Source of the DNA: Entomohabitans teleogrylli
Lineage (GTDB): Bacteria; Pseudomonadota; Gammaproteobacteria; Enterobacterales; Enterobacteriaceae
Length of the DNA stretch: 64,000 nt
Direction of reading: 5' to 3'
NCBI RefSeq assembly: GCF_001484765.1
Contig: NZ_LLXO01000015.1
Coordinates: forward strand, 62,001-126,000
The notes under the pieces are model-generated. The model did no database searches. It had not been told where the DNA came from and saw nothing but the letters and a program-made list of their open reading frames with translations. Positions 8,709-18,656 of the stretch are shown in pieces; within the stretch, counting starts at the first letter, position 1, and the number at the start of each line of letters is the position of its first letter. A program made the translations under genes and the position numbers.

Positions 8709-10991
8709 TTACATGGTCTGAGTGAAAGTACGGGTAATAACGTCCTGCTGCTGTTCTTTGGTCAGCGAGTTGAAACGCACCGCGTAGCCAGATACACGAA
8801 TGGTCAACTGCGGGTATTTTTCCGGATGTTCCATCGCGTCGAGCAGCATTTCGCGGTTCATCACGTTGACGTTGAGGTGCTGACCACCTTCAATGGACGC
8901 TTCGTGGTGGAAGTAACCATCCATCAGGCCCGCCAGGTTGGTCTTACGAACTTCGTCGTCTTTACCCAGTGCGTTCGGAACGATAGAGAAGGTGTAAGAG
9001 ATACCATCTTTCGCGTAGGCGAACGGCAGTTTAGCAACGGAGGTCAGAGAAGCTACAGCGCCTTTCTGGTCACGACCGTGCATCGGGTTAGCGCCCGGTC
9101 CGAACGGCGCGCCAGCACGACGACCATCCGGGGTGTTACCGGTTTTCTTACCATATACCACGTTAGAGGTGATGGTCAGAACAGACTGGGTCGGAATAGC
9201 GTTGCGGTAAGTAGTCAGTTTCTGGATTTTCTTCATGAAACGTTCTACCAGGTCAACCGCCAGGTCATCCACGCGTGCATCGTTGTTACCAAACTGCGGG
9301 TATTCGCCTTCGATTTCGAAGTCGATAGCCAGATCGTCTTCGTCACGAATCGGTTTAACTTTCGCATATTTGATGGCTGACAGGGAGTCCGCAGCAACCG
9401 ACAGACCCGCGATACCACATGCCATGGTGCGGATAACATCACGGTCATGCAGCGCCATCAGAGAGGCTTCGTAGCTGTATTTGTCATGCATGTAGTGGAT
9501 GATGTTCAGTGCAGTGACGTACTGTTTAGCCAGCCAGTCCATGAAGTGATCCATGCGATCCATCACTTCGTCGAAGTGCAGGACATCGCCTTTGATCGGT
9601 TCAGACTTAGGACCAACCTGCATTTTCAGTTTTTCATCAACGCCGCCGTTGATGGCGTACAGCATGGTTTTCGCCAGGTTTGCGCGCGCGCCGAAGAACT
9701 GCATTTGTTTACCAACAACCATCGGGCTTACGCAGCAGGCGATAGCATAGTCGTCGTTGTTGAAGTCCGGACGCATCAGGTCATCGTTCTCATACTGCAG
9801 AGAAGAGGTATCAATGGACACTTTAGCGGCGAATTTCTTGAAGTTCAGCGGCAGTTTTTCAGACCACAGAACAGTGATGTTCGGCTCCGGAGACGGCCCC
9901 ATGGTGTACAGGGTGTTCAGGAAGCGGAAGCTGTTTTTGGTTACCAGAGTACGGCCGTCAACGCCCATACCGCCGATAGATTCGGTTGCCCAAATCGGGT
10001 CGCCGGAGAACAGTTCATCGTATTCCGGGGTACGCAGGAAGCGAACCATACGCAGTTTCATGACCAGGTGGTCAATCATTTCCTGCGCGTCTTGTTCGGT
10101 GATTTTGCCCGCTTTCAGATCGCGTTCGATATAGGCATCCAGGAAGGTGGATACACGACCGAAGGACATTGCCGCACCGTTCTGAGACTTAACGGCAGCC
10201 AGGTAGCCGAAGTAAGTCCACTGGATAGCTTCCTGAGCGTTAGTCGCCGGACCAGAGATGTCGCAGCCATATTTAGCCGCCATCTCTTTGATCTGACCCA
10301 GCGCGCGGTGCTGTTCAGCAATCTCTTCACGCAGGCGGATAGTCGCTTCCAGGTTTACGCCGTTTTCCAGGTCAGACTGCAGGGAAACGAACTGGGCGTA
10401 TTTGTCTTTCATCAGGAAGTCGATACCGTACAGTGCAACGCGACGGTAGTCACCGATGATACGACCGCGGCCATAGGCATCCGGCAGACCGGTCAGAACA
10501 CCGGATTTACGGCAGTTCAGAATGTCTTTGGTGTAAACATCGAATACACCCTGGTTATGGGTTTTACGGTATTCGGTGAAGATTTTCTTCAGCATCGGAT
10601 CCAGTTCGCGGTTATACGCTTTACAGGAACCTTCAACCATTTTGATCCCGCCGAACGGGATGATGGCGCGCTTCAGCGGCGCGTCAGTCTGCAGACCAAC
10701 GATTTTTTCGAGAGATTTCTCGATATAGCCTGCGTCGTGGGAGGTGATGGTGGACGCAAGGTCAGTGTCAAAATCAACCGGCGCGTGAGTGCGGTTTTCC
10801 AGTTTGACGCCTTCCATTACGGAGTCCCACAGTTTGGTAGTTGCATCGGTCGCACCTGCCAGGAAGGACTCGTCACCCTCATACGGAGTGTAGTTTTTCT
10901 GGATGAAGTCACGGACATTGACTTCATTCTGCCAGTCACCTTTGGCAAATCCTTCCCAGGCTGTGGCTAATTTTTCATTAAGCTCGGACAT
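8709..10991 (-). CDS. pflB: Formate C-acetyltransferase 1 (pyruvate formate-lyase)
   Basis: Converts pyruvate and CoA to acetyl-CoA and formate in anaerobic fermentation. The length, 760 residues, equals E. coli PflB. The adjacent catalytic cysteines are in [12 protein letters not shown], and the radical-bearing glycine is in RVSGYAVRF (residue 735 counting Met1, Gly734 in usual numbering). It lies 51 bases downstream of focA on the same strand; the two are co-transcribed in E. coli. Codon use is strongly biased, as in a highly expressed gene, which also creates a long spurious antisense frame. Confidence 0.98.
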   Translation of the reverse strand: MSELNEKLATAWEGFAKGDWQNEVNVRDFIQKNYTPYEGDESFLAGATDATTKLWDSVMEGVKLENRTHAPVDFDTDLASTITSHDAGYIEKSLEKIVGLQTDAPLKRAIIPFGGIKMVEGSCKAYNRELDPMLKKIFTEYRKTHNQGVFDVYTKDILNCRKSGVLTGLPDAYGRGRIIGDYRRVALYGIDFLMKDKYAQFVSLQSDLENGVNLEATIRLREEIAEQHRALGQIKEMAAKYGCDISGPATNAQEAIQWTYFGYLAAVKSQNGAAMSFGRVSTFLDAYIERDLKAGKITEQDAQEMIDHLVMKLRMVRFLRTPEYDELFSGDPIWATESIGGMGVDGRTLVTKNSFRFLNTLYTMGPSPEPNITVLWSEKLPLNFKKFAAKVSIDTSSLQYENDDLMRPDFNNDDYAIACCVSPMVVGKQMQFFGARANLAKTMLYAINGGVDEKLKMQVGPKSEPIKGDVLHFDEVMDRMDHFMDWLAKQYVTALNIIHYMHDKYSYEASLMALHDRDVIRTMACGIAGLSVAADSLSAIKYAKVKPIRDEDDLAIDFEIEGEYPQFGNNDARVDDLAVDLVERFMKKIQKLTTYRNAIPTQSVLTITSNVVYGKKTGNTPDGRRAGAPFGPGANPMHGRDQKGAVASLTSVAKLPFAYAKDGISYTFSIVPNALGKDDEVRKTNLAGLMDGYFHHEASIEGGQHLNVNVMNREMLLDAMEHPEKYPQLTIRVSGYAVRFNSLTKEQQQDVITRTFTQTM

Positions 10992-11042
10992 GTAACACCT
11001 ACCTTCTTAAGTGGATTTTTTATTTACTGCCTGAGAAAACCA

Positions 11043-11900
11043 TCAGTGATGGTTATCGCCACGCAGGTAAATGACCCAGTATGTCAACCCAACCAGTAAA
11101 CCACCGCCGATAATATTGCCGATCGTGACCGGAATCAGATTGTCGGTGATGAAGTTCATAACAGTCAGGTGAGAAAAACTTTCCGGAGTGGCGCCTGTTG
11201 CGGCCCAGAACTCCGGACTTGCAAAATGACGAATGACAATCCCCATCGGGATCATAAACATGTTTGCGATGCTATGTTCGAAGCCGCTGGCAACAAACAT
11301 CGCGACCGGAAGAATCATGATGAACGACTTGTCCATCAGGCTACGGCCAGAATAGCTCATCCATACCGCCAGGCAGACCATCAGGTTGGCCAGAATCCCC
11401 AGGGCGACGGCTTCAATAAAAGTATGGTGCAATTTGTGGTCTGCGGTTTGTAGAACATTCAGTCCCCAGCCGCCATTGGCGGTCATATACTCACCAGAAA
11501 GCCACATTAGCAGAACAAAAAGGAGTGCGCCAATCAGGTTGCCGACATAAACGTTAAGCCAGTTGCGGCCCAGTTGCCCCCAGCTAATACGACCGCTGGC
11601 TTTCGCCACCACAATCAGTACGGTGGAGGTGAACAGGTCGGCGCCGCAGACAACGCAAAGAATCAGCCCTAACGAGAAGCAGGCGCCGCCAATTAATTTA
11701 GCGATGCCGTACGGCATACCGGCGGTACCCGTGGTGGCGGTAATATAGAAGACGAAGGCAATTGAGATAAAAACGCCGGCGGTAATCGCCAAATAAAACG
11801 TCGTCAACGGATGTTTCGTTGCTTTATAAACGCCAGCTTCTTCGGCCACTTTGGCCATGGCTGCTGGAAGTAACAGATCAAAAGGGTTGTCAGCTTTCAC
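11043..11900 (-). CDS. focA: Formate channel FocA
   Basis: A pentameric inner-membrane channel that exports and imports formate made by PflB. I chose the GTG at 11900 (VKADNPFDLLLPAAMA), giving 285 residues as in E. coli; the preceding AGAGTTA is the likely ribosome site. The frame is open 14 codons further, without homology. The formate/nitrite transporter motif GADLFTSTVLIV and the GFEHSIANMF segment are present. It is first gene of focA-pflB. Confidence 0.97.
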   Translation of the reverse strand: MKADNPFDLLLPAAMAKVAEEAGVYKATKHPLTTFYLAITAGVFISIAFVFYITATTGTAGMPYGIAKLIGGACFSLGLILCVVCGADLFTSTVLIVVAKASGRISWGQLGRNWLNVYVGNLIGALLFVLLMWLSGEYMTANGGWGLNVLQTADHKLHHTFIEAVALGILANLMVCLAVWMSYSGRSLMDKSFIMILPVAMFVASGFEHSIANMFMIPMGIVIRHFASPEFWAATGATPESFSHLTVMNFITDNLIPVTIGNIIGGGLLVGLTYWVIYLRGDNHH

Positions 11901-12229
11901 ACTAACTCTCTCTTTGCTAATTCGGCGACGAGATACTAACAAAGCATTATAGAGGATAATTTGATGTAGATCATATCCCGCCTGGCTAATGGGCCTGAAA
12001 ACAGTGGTGTTTTTGGCTGTTTTCAGATTAACTTTTTGATTTTTTTGATAAAAATAAATTTTAAAAATTATTATATGTGTTGAATTTGTGCGTTGGGTCT
12101 CCCTTATGAATAGTTAATAAATAACGAATAATGCTGAATTCAGGTAACAATTAATTGCCGGGTAGATATAATTATTCACCCATGGTTAACCTGATATTTA
12201 CATTTAAAAAATTGCATCTGTAATAAAAT
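11901..12229 (-). promoter_or_regulatory. focA-pflB promoter region with FNR-like box
   Basis: TTGATGTAGATCAT at 11961-11974 matches the FNR consensus TTGAT-N4-ATCAA at 9 of 10 positions. On the focA strand its centre lies 41.5 bases upstream of the start site predicted from a TAGTAT -10 element (11933-11938), the spacing of a class II FNR-activated promoter. A perfect TATAAT at 11946-11951 may mark a second promoter. The rest of this gap to the ycaO terminator, roughly 12040-12230, is AT-rich and shows no gene. Known FNR/ArcA control of this operon in E. coli supports the reading. Confidence 0.65.
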
Positions 12230-12230
12230 T

Positions 12231-12253
12231 ACGGAGCAATGAAATTGCTCCGT
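12231..12253 (-). terminator. Terminator after ycaO
   Basis: A perfect 10-bp stem (ACGGAGCAAT and ATTGCTCCGT) with a 3-base loop lies 47 bases beyond the ycaO stop. On the minus strand it is followed by AATTTTATTA. Confidence 0.8.
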
Positions 12254-12299
12254 AATATAGCCGATACCGCTGGTATTCGCCTGGGGTATTAATGCGATC

Positions 12300-14069
12300 T
12301 TAGCGATTTTCTTCCTGCCAGCGCGCTTTAGCTTGCTGCAACTTCTGGTAAGCGGCCAGTAAGGATTGATGGGCCGGGAAAGCGCTCAAATCGTCACCCG
12401 GCGCCTGCAGGCCGTAAAACGGCGTTTCGCCGCTCAGGGCTGCCTGAGCGTCGGCAACAGTCTGTGCGCCGTACATGCGGTTAAACGCGCGCAGATATTG
12501 GCTGGGATCGCGATCTTCTTCCTGAGTCAATAACAGGAGCGTCTGCAGGCAGCGGTAATAATTTTCGCGCTCGGACGTAAAGACTGAACTGTTGAACTCC
12601 ATGGTCCATTCTGTCCAGATCAGCGCCTGTTCCAGGTCTCCGCCGGCCAGCGCCAGCATCGCTTTTAGTTCACCGATGCGCAGCGTGTACCAGCCGTTAT
12701 CTTTACCGGTCGCCAGACCAAGCAGTTCCCGGACGCGAGTGAAATCGTCATGGCCTTCTTCATCAAGTTGGGCGATCAGCGCCAGATACTGCTCTTTTTC
12801 CCAACGGCTTGCCGGCAACTGAAGCAGGGTGCTGCGCAAATGGCTGCCCATATTGTTATTCGCCAGCCATAGATCTTCCGCCGGGTAGATGTCGGACATA
12901 CCTGGTACCAGAATACGGCAGGCGTAAACATCAAGATGTTCATAGTCAGCGATATAAACTTCCTGGCCTTCGGCGCGGAAGATATCCATCAGGGTGGTAA
13001 ATTCCTGTTGTGTGGTGCCGGAGAAGCTCCAGTCTACAAAAGGATAGTCGGCGTCGTGCTTAAACAGATCCCAGGAGATCAGGCCGCTGGAATCAATAAA
13101 GTGAGTTTCCAGGTTGGCATGTTCGGCGACTTCTTCATCATCAAAAGTCGGCGGTGTGAAGACGTCCAGATCTTTCAGGCTACGCCCTTGCAGCAATTCG
13201 GTGACGGTACGCTCCAGCGCAACGCCAAAATCCGGATGGGCGCCGAAGGAGGCGAAACAGGTGCCGTTAGCCGGGTTGAACAGCACGACGCAGATAACCG
13301 GGTAGTGACCGCCCAGCGAGGCATCATAGGCGAAAATCGGGAAACCTTCTTGTTCCAGTTTAGCAATAGCTTCCACCACGCCAGGGTAACGGGCCAGCAC
13401 ACTGTCGGGAATTTCCGGCAGACTGATGCATTCGGCGGCGATGATGCGGTTTTTGATATGGCGTTCGAACACTTCTGACAGCGCCTGAACCCGCGCTTCG
13501 CTGGCGGTGTTGCCCGCAGACATGCCGTTAGAAACGTACAGGTTACCGATGATATTCATCGGAATATAGACGGTGTGCTGATCTGACTGACGGGTAAATG
13601 GCAAAGCGCAGATCCCGCGATCGTCATTGCCAGACTGCAGATCGACCAATTGGCTGGCGGTAAGTTCGCCCTCAGGATCGTAAAAGGCGCGCAGACCGAC
13701 GTCCAGTATCCCCTCCGGGAGTTGGTCGTCTTCGGGAATGGGGAACCATTTCTCATTGGGATAGTGGACAAAGGGGCCATTGGCAATGGTGTCGCCGAGC
13801 CAGAAATCCGCGAAGAAGTAGTTGGTGGAGAGGCGCTCAAAATACTCACCCAGCGCTGAGGCCAGCGCCGCTTTGCGGGTGGCGCCTTTGCCGTTGGTAA
13901 AGCACAGCGCGCACTCTTTATCATGAATATGGACTGACCAGACATGTGGAACCGGGTTCAGCCAGGAGGCTTCTTCAATCTGAAAACCCAGCTTTTGTAA
14001 TTTTTGCTGGAAGCGAGCGATGGAATCTTCCAGTGCGGCATCTTTGCCGGGAATAAATGTTTGCGTCAT
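12300..14069 (-). CDS. ycaO: YcaO, ATP-dependent ribosomal protein S12 methylthiolation accessory factor
   Basis: The founding member of the YcaO family, whose ATP-binding fold is used elsewhere to install azoline rings. The E. coli protein has been linked to beta-methylthiolation of ribosomal protein S12 together with RimO. The start at 14069 (MTQTFIPGKDAALEDSIARF) gives 589 residues against 586 in E. coli. The YcaO core covers about the first 400 residues, including NGKGATRKAALASALGEYFE, and a helical C-terminal domain follows. No precursor peptide gene is adjacent, which fits the non-RiPP type. Confidence 0.95.
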   Translation of the reverse strand: MTQTFIPGKDAALEDSIARFQQKLQKLGFQIEEASWLNPVPHVWSVHIHDKECALCFTNGKGATRKAALASALGEYFERLSTNYFFADFWLGDTIANGPFVHYPNEKWFPIPEDDQLPEGILDVGLRAFYDPEGELTASQLVDLQSGNDDRGICALPFTRQSDQHTVYIPMNIIGNLYVSNGMSAGNTASEARVQALSEVFERHIKNRIIAAECISLPEIPDSVLARYPGVVEAIAKLEQEGFPIFAYDASLGGHYPVICVVLFNPANGTCFASFGAHPDFGVALERTVTELLQGRSLKDLDVFTPPTFDDEEVAEHANLETHFIDSSGLISWDLFKHDADYPFVDWSFSGTTQQEFTTLMDIFRAEGQEVYIADYEHLDVYACRILVPGMSDIYPAEDLWLANNNMGSHLRSTLLQLPASRWEKEQYLALIAQLDEEGHDDFTRVRELLGLATGKDNGWYTLRIGELKAMLALAGGDLEQALIWTEWTMEFNSSVFTSERENYYRCLQTLLLLTQEEDRDPSQYLRAFNRMYGAQTVADAQAALSGETPFYGLQAPGDDLSAFPAHQSLLAAYQKLQQAKARWQEENR

Positions 14070-14367
14070 GAGGTTCACTTTTGGCGTACGTAAAGCGCGC
14101 AATGATACGGTTTTTTATGCGGGCAGGCTATGACTCATTCCAGTGCCAGGATCGCGGCGCAGACCGCAATAACAGTAAGGATTAAACGGGGTTATTGCTG
14201 ACTGGTTGAATCCCGTCAGTCGGGGGTTTTTTAGCGCATAAAATGGTGACTCGCTGTGTGATGAAACTCTCCGCGGGTCGTCAGCGCAGCGCGGCTTTTT
14301 TGGGCTACGGCGAAAAAGGCTTTCTGATTCTATGCTTAGAAAAAATGAATTACCTGGAAGGCATAAA

Positions 14368-15060
14368 ATGAAAGCGTTTGACTGGCAGCGTATGGCGCTG
14401 GACAAAGTTCCGGTGGATTTTCTCTGGGAAGTGGCGTTACGCAGCCTGTATACCTTTGTGCTGGTTTTTCTGTTTCTGAAGATTGCCGGCCGCCGCGGTG
14501 TTCGCCAGATGTCGCTGTTTGAAGTGCTGGTGATTCTTACTCTGGGGTCTGCCGCCGGAGATGTGGCCTTCTACGATGATGTCCCAATGCTGCCTGTGCT
14601 GGTGGTCTTTATTACTCTGGCGCTGTTGTATCGTGGTGTGATGTGGCTGATGGCGCACAGCGAAAAGCTGGAAGATTTACTCGAAGGGAAACCGATCATT
14701 GTGGTCAGGGACGGGGAACTGGCCTGGGAGAAGCTCGGCGCGGAAAATATGACGGAATTCGAGTTTTATATGGAACTGCGGCTCAACGGGGTGGAGCAAC
14801 TGGGTCAGGTCCGGCTGGCGATTCTGGAAACCAACGGTCAGATCAGTATCTATTTTTACCCGGATGAGCAGGTTAAGCCCGGGCTGCTGATTCTGCCGGA
14901 ATTTGAGAATCGGCGCGTTCAGGTGGCGGCGCGCGATGGTCTGTACGCCTGCATACGCTGCAGTAAAGTGCTGCATCTGCATGTCGGGGAGCGTCGCTTG
15001 TGTCCGCGCTGCGCAAATCCGCAATGGGCGCTGGCCAGTGAGGCAAAGCGAATTACCTGA
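14368..15060 (+). CDS. ycaP: YcaP, DUF421/YetF-family inner-membrane protein
   Basis: A 230-residue protein, the same length as E. coli YcaP. The N-terminal third has three hydrophobic helices (SLYTFVLVFLFLKIAGRRG onward) and the rest is a cytoplasmic domain. The C-terminus carries a CxxC...CxxC zinc-ribbon-like pair (CIRC and CPRC). The ATG at 14368 is preceded by GGAAGG; the frame is open 12 codons upstream. It is divergent from ycaO. Physiological role unknown. Confidence 0.93.
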   Translation: MKAFDWQRMALDKVPVDFLWEVALRSLYTFVLVFLFLKIAGRRGVRQMSLFEVLVILTLGSAAGDVAFYDDVPMLPVLVVFITLALLYRGVMWLMAHSEKLEDLLEGKPIIVVRDGELAWEKLGAENMTEFEFYMELRLNGVEQLGQVRLAILETNGQISIYFYPDEQVKPGLLILPEFENRRVQVAARDGLYACIRCSKVLHLHVGERRLCPRCANPQWALASEAKRIT

Positions 15061-15222
15061 CAGGCTATTTGTCGGTTCGGGCGGCGATATCCATGATAAT
15101 CTGTGGTGTGATTTGGCGCACAATCTGCCTCTGGTCAGGATTAGCCGTTGCAGCCTCCGCGAGTGAATGATAAAACCGATAGCCACAGGAAAAACTTATT
15201 GGTTGATGTGTGGTGAGGGGAA

Positions 15223-16308
15223 ATGACTCAGGTCTACAATTTTAGCTCCGGCCCGGCAATGCTGCCGGCTGATGTACTCCGCCAGGCTCAGGAAGAGCTG
15301 TGCGACTGGCATGGCTTAGGCACTTCGGTGATGGAAATCAGTCACCGAGGCAAAGAGTTTATTCAGGTTGCGGAAGAGGCGGAAAAAGATTTTCGCGATC
15401 TGCTGAATATTCCGCAGAATTACAAAGTTTTATTCTGCCACGGCGGTGGGCGAGCGCAGTTTGCCGCGTTACCTCTGAACCTCAAAGGCGACAAGACAGT
15501 CGCTGACTATGTGGACGGCGGTTACTGGGCCGCCAGCGCTGTCAAAGAAGCCAGAAAATACCTGACGCCGAATGTCATTGATGCGAAAATTACCATTGAT
15601 GGCAAACGCGCGCTGAAACCAATGCGCGAATGGCAATTGTCGGATAACGCCGCCTATTTGCACTATTGCCCGAATGAAACCATCGACGGTATCGCTATTG
15701 ATGAGACCCCGGATTTCGGCGACGCCATTGTTACCGCTGACTTTTCCTCCACAATCCTGTCGCGCCCAATCGACGTTAGCCGGTTTGGCGTGATTTATGC
15801 CGGCGCCCAGAAAAATATCGGGCCTGCCGGTCTGACGCTGGTGATCGTTCGTGACGATCTGCTCGGCAAAGCCAGCGAGGCGTGCCCGTCGATTCTTGAC
15901 TACAGCGTGCTGGACGCTAATGACTCCATGTTCAATACGCCGCCGACCTTTGCCTGGTATCTGTCGGGTCTGGTCTTTAAGTGGCTGAAAGAGCAGGGCG
16001 GCGTGGCGGTGATGGATAAAATCAATCAACAGAAAGCTGAACTGCTGTACAGCGTGATTGATAACAGCGACTTCTACCGTAACGATGTCGCGACGGCGAA
16101 TCGCTCACGCATGAATATCCCGTTCCAGTTGGCGGACAGCGCGCTGGATAAAGTGTTCCTCGAAGAGTCGCTGGCCGCCGGTCTGCATGCGCTGAAAGGC
16201 CATCGGGTAGTGGGCGGTATGCGTGCTTCTATCTACAACGCAATGCCGGTGGAAGGCGTTAAAGCGTTAACCGACTTTATGGTCGATTTTGAGCGTCGCC
16301 ACGGGTAA
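15223..16308 (+). CDS. serC: Phosphoserine aminotransferase
   Basis: A PLP enzyme of serine and pyridoxal phosphate synthesis: 3-phosphohydroxypyruvate plus glutamate to phosphoserine. The length is 361 residues against 362 in E. coli. The PLP-binding lysine lies in [12 protein letters not shown] (about residue 197). It is followed by aroA with an intervening attenuator-like hairpin, the serC-aroA arrangement of enterobacteria. Confidence 0.97.
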   Translation: MTQVYNFSSGPAMLPADVLRQAQEELCDWHGLGTSVMEISHRGKEFIQVAEEAEKDFRDLLNIPQNYKVLFCHGGGRAQFAALPLNLKGDKTVADYVDGGYWAASAVKEARKYLTPNVIDAKITIDGKRALKPMREWQLSDNAAYLHYCPNETIDGIAIDETPDFGDAIVTADFSSTILSRPIDVSRFGVIYAGAQKNIGPAGLTLVIVRDDLLGKASEACPSILDYSVLDANDSMFNTPPTFAWYLSGLVFKWLKEQGGVAVMDKINQQKAELLYSVIDNSDFYRNDVATANRSRMNIPFQLADSALDKVFLEESLAAGLHALKGHRVVGGMRASIYNAMPVEGVKALTDFMVDFERRHG

Positions 16309-16325
16309 TCCCTGACGATGGACTT

Positions 16326-16353
16326 CCCCGTGGCGCCGCGCCGCGGGGTTTTT
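16326..16353 (+). terminator. Intercistronic terminator or attenuator between serC and aroA
   Basis: CCCCG-T-GGCG, loop CCG, and CGCC-G-CGGGG form a strong stem followed by TTTTT (16349-16353), 31 bases before the aroA start. It has the full form of an intrinsic terminator, so it should reduce aroA transcription relative to serC. Confidence 0.85.
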
Positions 16354-16383
16354 ATTCTGTTTTGTTGCGAGTATTTTTCCCCT

Positions 16384-17670
16384 ATGCAGGAATCCCTGAC
16401 ACTACAACCTATTGCACAGGTTAACGGTACCGTTAACCTTCCCGGTTCAAAAAGCGTGTCTAACCGTGCGCTGTTGCTGGCCGCGCTGGCGCAGGGCACC
16501 ACAACGCTGACCAATTTGCTGGACAGCGACGATGTCCGTCACATGCTCAATGCGCTTAAGTTACTGGGCGTACATTATACCCTGTCTGACGATCGCACCT
16601 GCTGTGAAGTGATCGGCGTCGGTGGGCCGCTGCAGGCTGGCGGCGCGCTGGAACTGTTTCTTGGTAACGCCGGAACGGCGATGCGCCCGCTGGCGGCGGC
16701 GCTGTGTCTGGGGAATAACGATATTGTGCTGACCGGCGAACCGCGCATGAAAGAGCGCCCTATTGGGCATCTGGTCGATGCGCTGCGCCAGGGCGGCGCG
16801 CTAATTGACTATCTTGAGCAGCAAAATTATCCGCCGTTACATATTCACGGCGGGTTTAACGGCGGTGAAGTCGAGGTGGACGGTAGTGTATCGAGCCAGT
16901 TTTTGACTGCGCTGTTGATGACGGCGCCGCTGGCCGGGCAGGACACCACGATTACGATTAAAGGCGAGCTGGTATCAAAGCCTTATATTGATATTACGCT
17001 GCACCTGATGAAAACATTTGGTATTGACGTGGAAAATCAACACTACCAGCGTTTTGTCGTCCGTGGCGGTCAGCAGTATCGCGCCCCCGGGCATTACCTG
17101 GTCGAGGGAGATGCTTCATCCGCCTCGTATTTCCTGGCCGCTGCGGCGATTAAAGGCGGTACTGTAAAAGTGACCGGGGTGGGACGCAACAGCGTCCAGG
17201 GCGATATCCATTTTGCCAGCGCGCTGGAAAAAATGGGCGCCGTTATTACCTGGGGCGACGACTTCATCGCCTGCACTCGCGGCGAACTGAAGGGCATTGA
17301 TATGGATATGAACCATATCCCGGATGCGGCGATGACGATTGCCACCACCGCACTGTTTGCCGAAGGGACCACGACGCTGCGTAACATCTACAACTGGCGC
17401 GTTAAGGAGACCGATCGTCTGTCCGCCATGGCGACTGAACTGCGTAAAGTAGGGGCGCAGGTTATTGAAGGTGAAGATTTCATCACCATTACGCCGCCGC
17501 AAAAACTGAATTATGCACAGATTGGCACCTATAACGATCACCGTATGGCGATGTGTTTTTCGTTGGTAGCGCTGTCGGATACCCCGGTAACGATTCTCGA
17601 TCCTAAGTGTACCGCCAAGACCTTCCCTGACTATTTTGAGCAACTGGCCCGCATCAGTACCCCGGCCTGA
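16384..17670 (+). CDS. aroA: 5-enolpyruvylshikimate-3-phosphate synthase
   Basis: Sixth step of the shikimate pathway, the target of glyphosate. The start at 16384 ([15 protein letters not shown]) gives 428 residues, one more than E. coli; the frame is open 22 codons upstream through the serC-aroA terminator, which is not coding. Signature segments are [33 protein letters not shown] (the class I, glyphosate-sensitive form) and [15 protein letters not shown]. In E. coli ycaL follows; here the next gene is cmk. Confidence 0.97.
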   Translation: MQESLTLQPIAQVNGTVNLPGSKSVSNRALLLAALAQGTTTLTNLLDSDDVRHMLNALKLLGVHYTLSDDRTCCEVIGVGGPLQAGGALELFLGNAGTAMRPLAAALCLGNNDIVLTGEPRMKERPIGHLVDALRQGGALIDYLEQQNYPPLHIHGGFNGGEVEVDGSVSSQFLTALLMTAPLAGQDTTITIKGELVSKPYIDITLHLMKTFGIDVENQHYQRFVVRGGQQYRAPGHYLVEGDASSASYFLAAAAIKGGTVKVTGVGRNSVQGDIHFASALEKMGAVITWGDDFIACTRGELKGIDMDMNHIPDAAMTIATTALFAEGTTTLRNIYNWRVKETDRLSAMATELRKVGAQVIEGEDFITITPPQKLNYAQIGTYNDHRMAMCFSLVALSDTPVTILDPKCTAKTFPDYFEQLARISTPA

Positions 17671-17857
17671 TAGCGCCGCCGCATCGTCAGGTGCGGCGCC
17701 GCCTGTTTCCGCGCCTCAGGCGTTTGCGCAAATCTTCTACACTCAATAACGAATCTTCGGATATTTCCCGGCAATGGTAACAGTCTGGCGTGATGCTGCG
17801 TATAATGCACGACGTTCACGTTATGGCCAGCCATTATCATTAATGAAGGAGAAGCAA

Positions 17858-18541
17858 ATGACGGCATCCGCTCCGGTAATAACCATCGATGGGCCTGGCG
17901 GCGCAGGTAAAGGCACTTTGTGTAAGGCGATGGCTGAAGCGCTGCAGTGGCACCTGCTGGACTCCGGCGCAATTTATCGCGTTCTCGCGCTGGCCGCGCT
18001 GCATCATCAGGTTGATTTGCAGTCGGAAGATGCGCTGGCGCCGCTGGCGGCCCATCTTGATGTGCGCTTTATCACCCGTAGTGGAAATCTGGAGGTGATT
18101 CTGGAAGGTGAGGATGTCAGTAATGAGATTCGCACCCAGGAAGTGGCGAATGCGGCTTCACAGGTTGCCGCGTTTCCCCGGGTTCGTGAGGCGCTGCTGC
18201 GCCGCCAGCGCGCATTTCGCGAGGCACCCGGGCTTATTGCCGATGGTCGGGATATGGGAACGGTTGTCTTTCCCGACGCGCCGGTGAAAATTTTTCTTGA
18301 TGCCTCTGCCGGGGAACGTGCACGCCGGCGCATGCTAGAGTTGCAGGAAAAGGGCTTTAGTGTTAACTTTGAGCGCCTTTTGGCCGAGATAAAAGAACGC
18401 GACGATCGCGATCGTAATCGCGCCGTGGCGCCGCTGGTGCCGGCAAGTGATGCATTAGTGCTGGATTCCACCGACCTGTCTATCGAGCAGGTGATTGAAA
18501 AAGCGCTACAATATGCGCGCCATAAATTGGCTGGCGCATAA
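17858..18541 (+). CDS. cmk: Cytidylate kinase
   Basis: Phosphorylates CMP and dCMP. It has 227 residues, as in E. coli. The P-loop is [13 protein letters not shown] near residue 12 and the lid region is [16 protein letters not shown] chose the ATG at 17858 ([15 protein letters not shown]), preceded by AAGGAGAAGCAA; longer frames start upstream without homology. rpsA follows after 115 bases, the conserved cmk-rpsA pairing. Confidence 0.97.
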   Translation: MTASAPVITIDGPGGAGKGTLCKAMAEALQWHLLDSGAIYRVLALAALHHQVDLQSEDALAPLAAHLDVRFITRSGNLEVILEGEDVSNEIRTQEVANAASQVAAFPRVREALLRRQRAFREAPGLIADGRDMGTVVFPDAPVKIFLDASAGERARRRMLELQEKGFSVNFERLLAEIKERDDRDRNRAVAPLVPASDALVLDSTDLSIEQVIEKALQYARHKLAGA

Positions 18542-18656
18542 TAATAGCCACCGAATTTGTAGTACCCCGCTGCAAGGGATTGGCGGCGGGTATGTGAAAC
18601 AACCCCATCCGGCATGAAGCCAGGTGGACGTTAATTTAACCTTCTGAAGATTAAAC

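Noticed and set aside
8637-9380. A 247-codon frame opposite the 3' end of pflB
   Set aside because: It begins in the pflB terminator and is antisense to conserved pflB coding sequence.
9447-10970. A 507-codon frame opposite pflB
   Set aside because: An antisense frame created by the strong codon bias of pflB. It has no homology and no ribosome site.
12300-14069. ycaO as part of a RiPP (azole-forming) cluster
   Set aside because: It is the housekeeping E. coli-type YcaO; no precursor, dehydrogenase or E1-like partner is adjacent, and the microcin-like gene 8 kb away has a core without cysteine.
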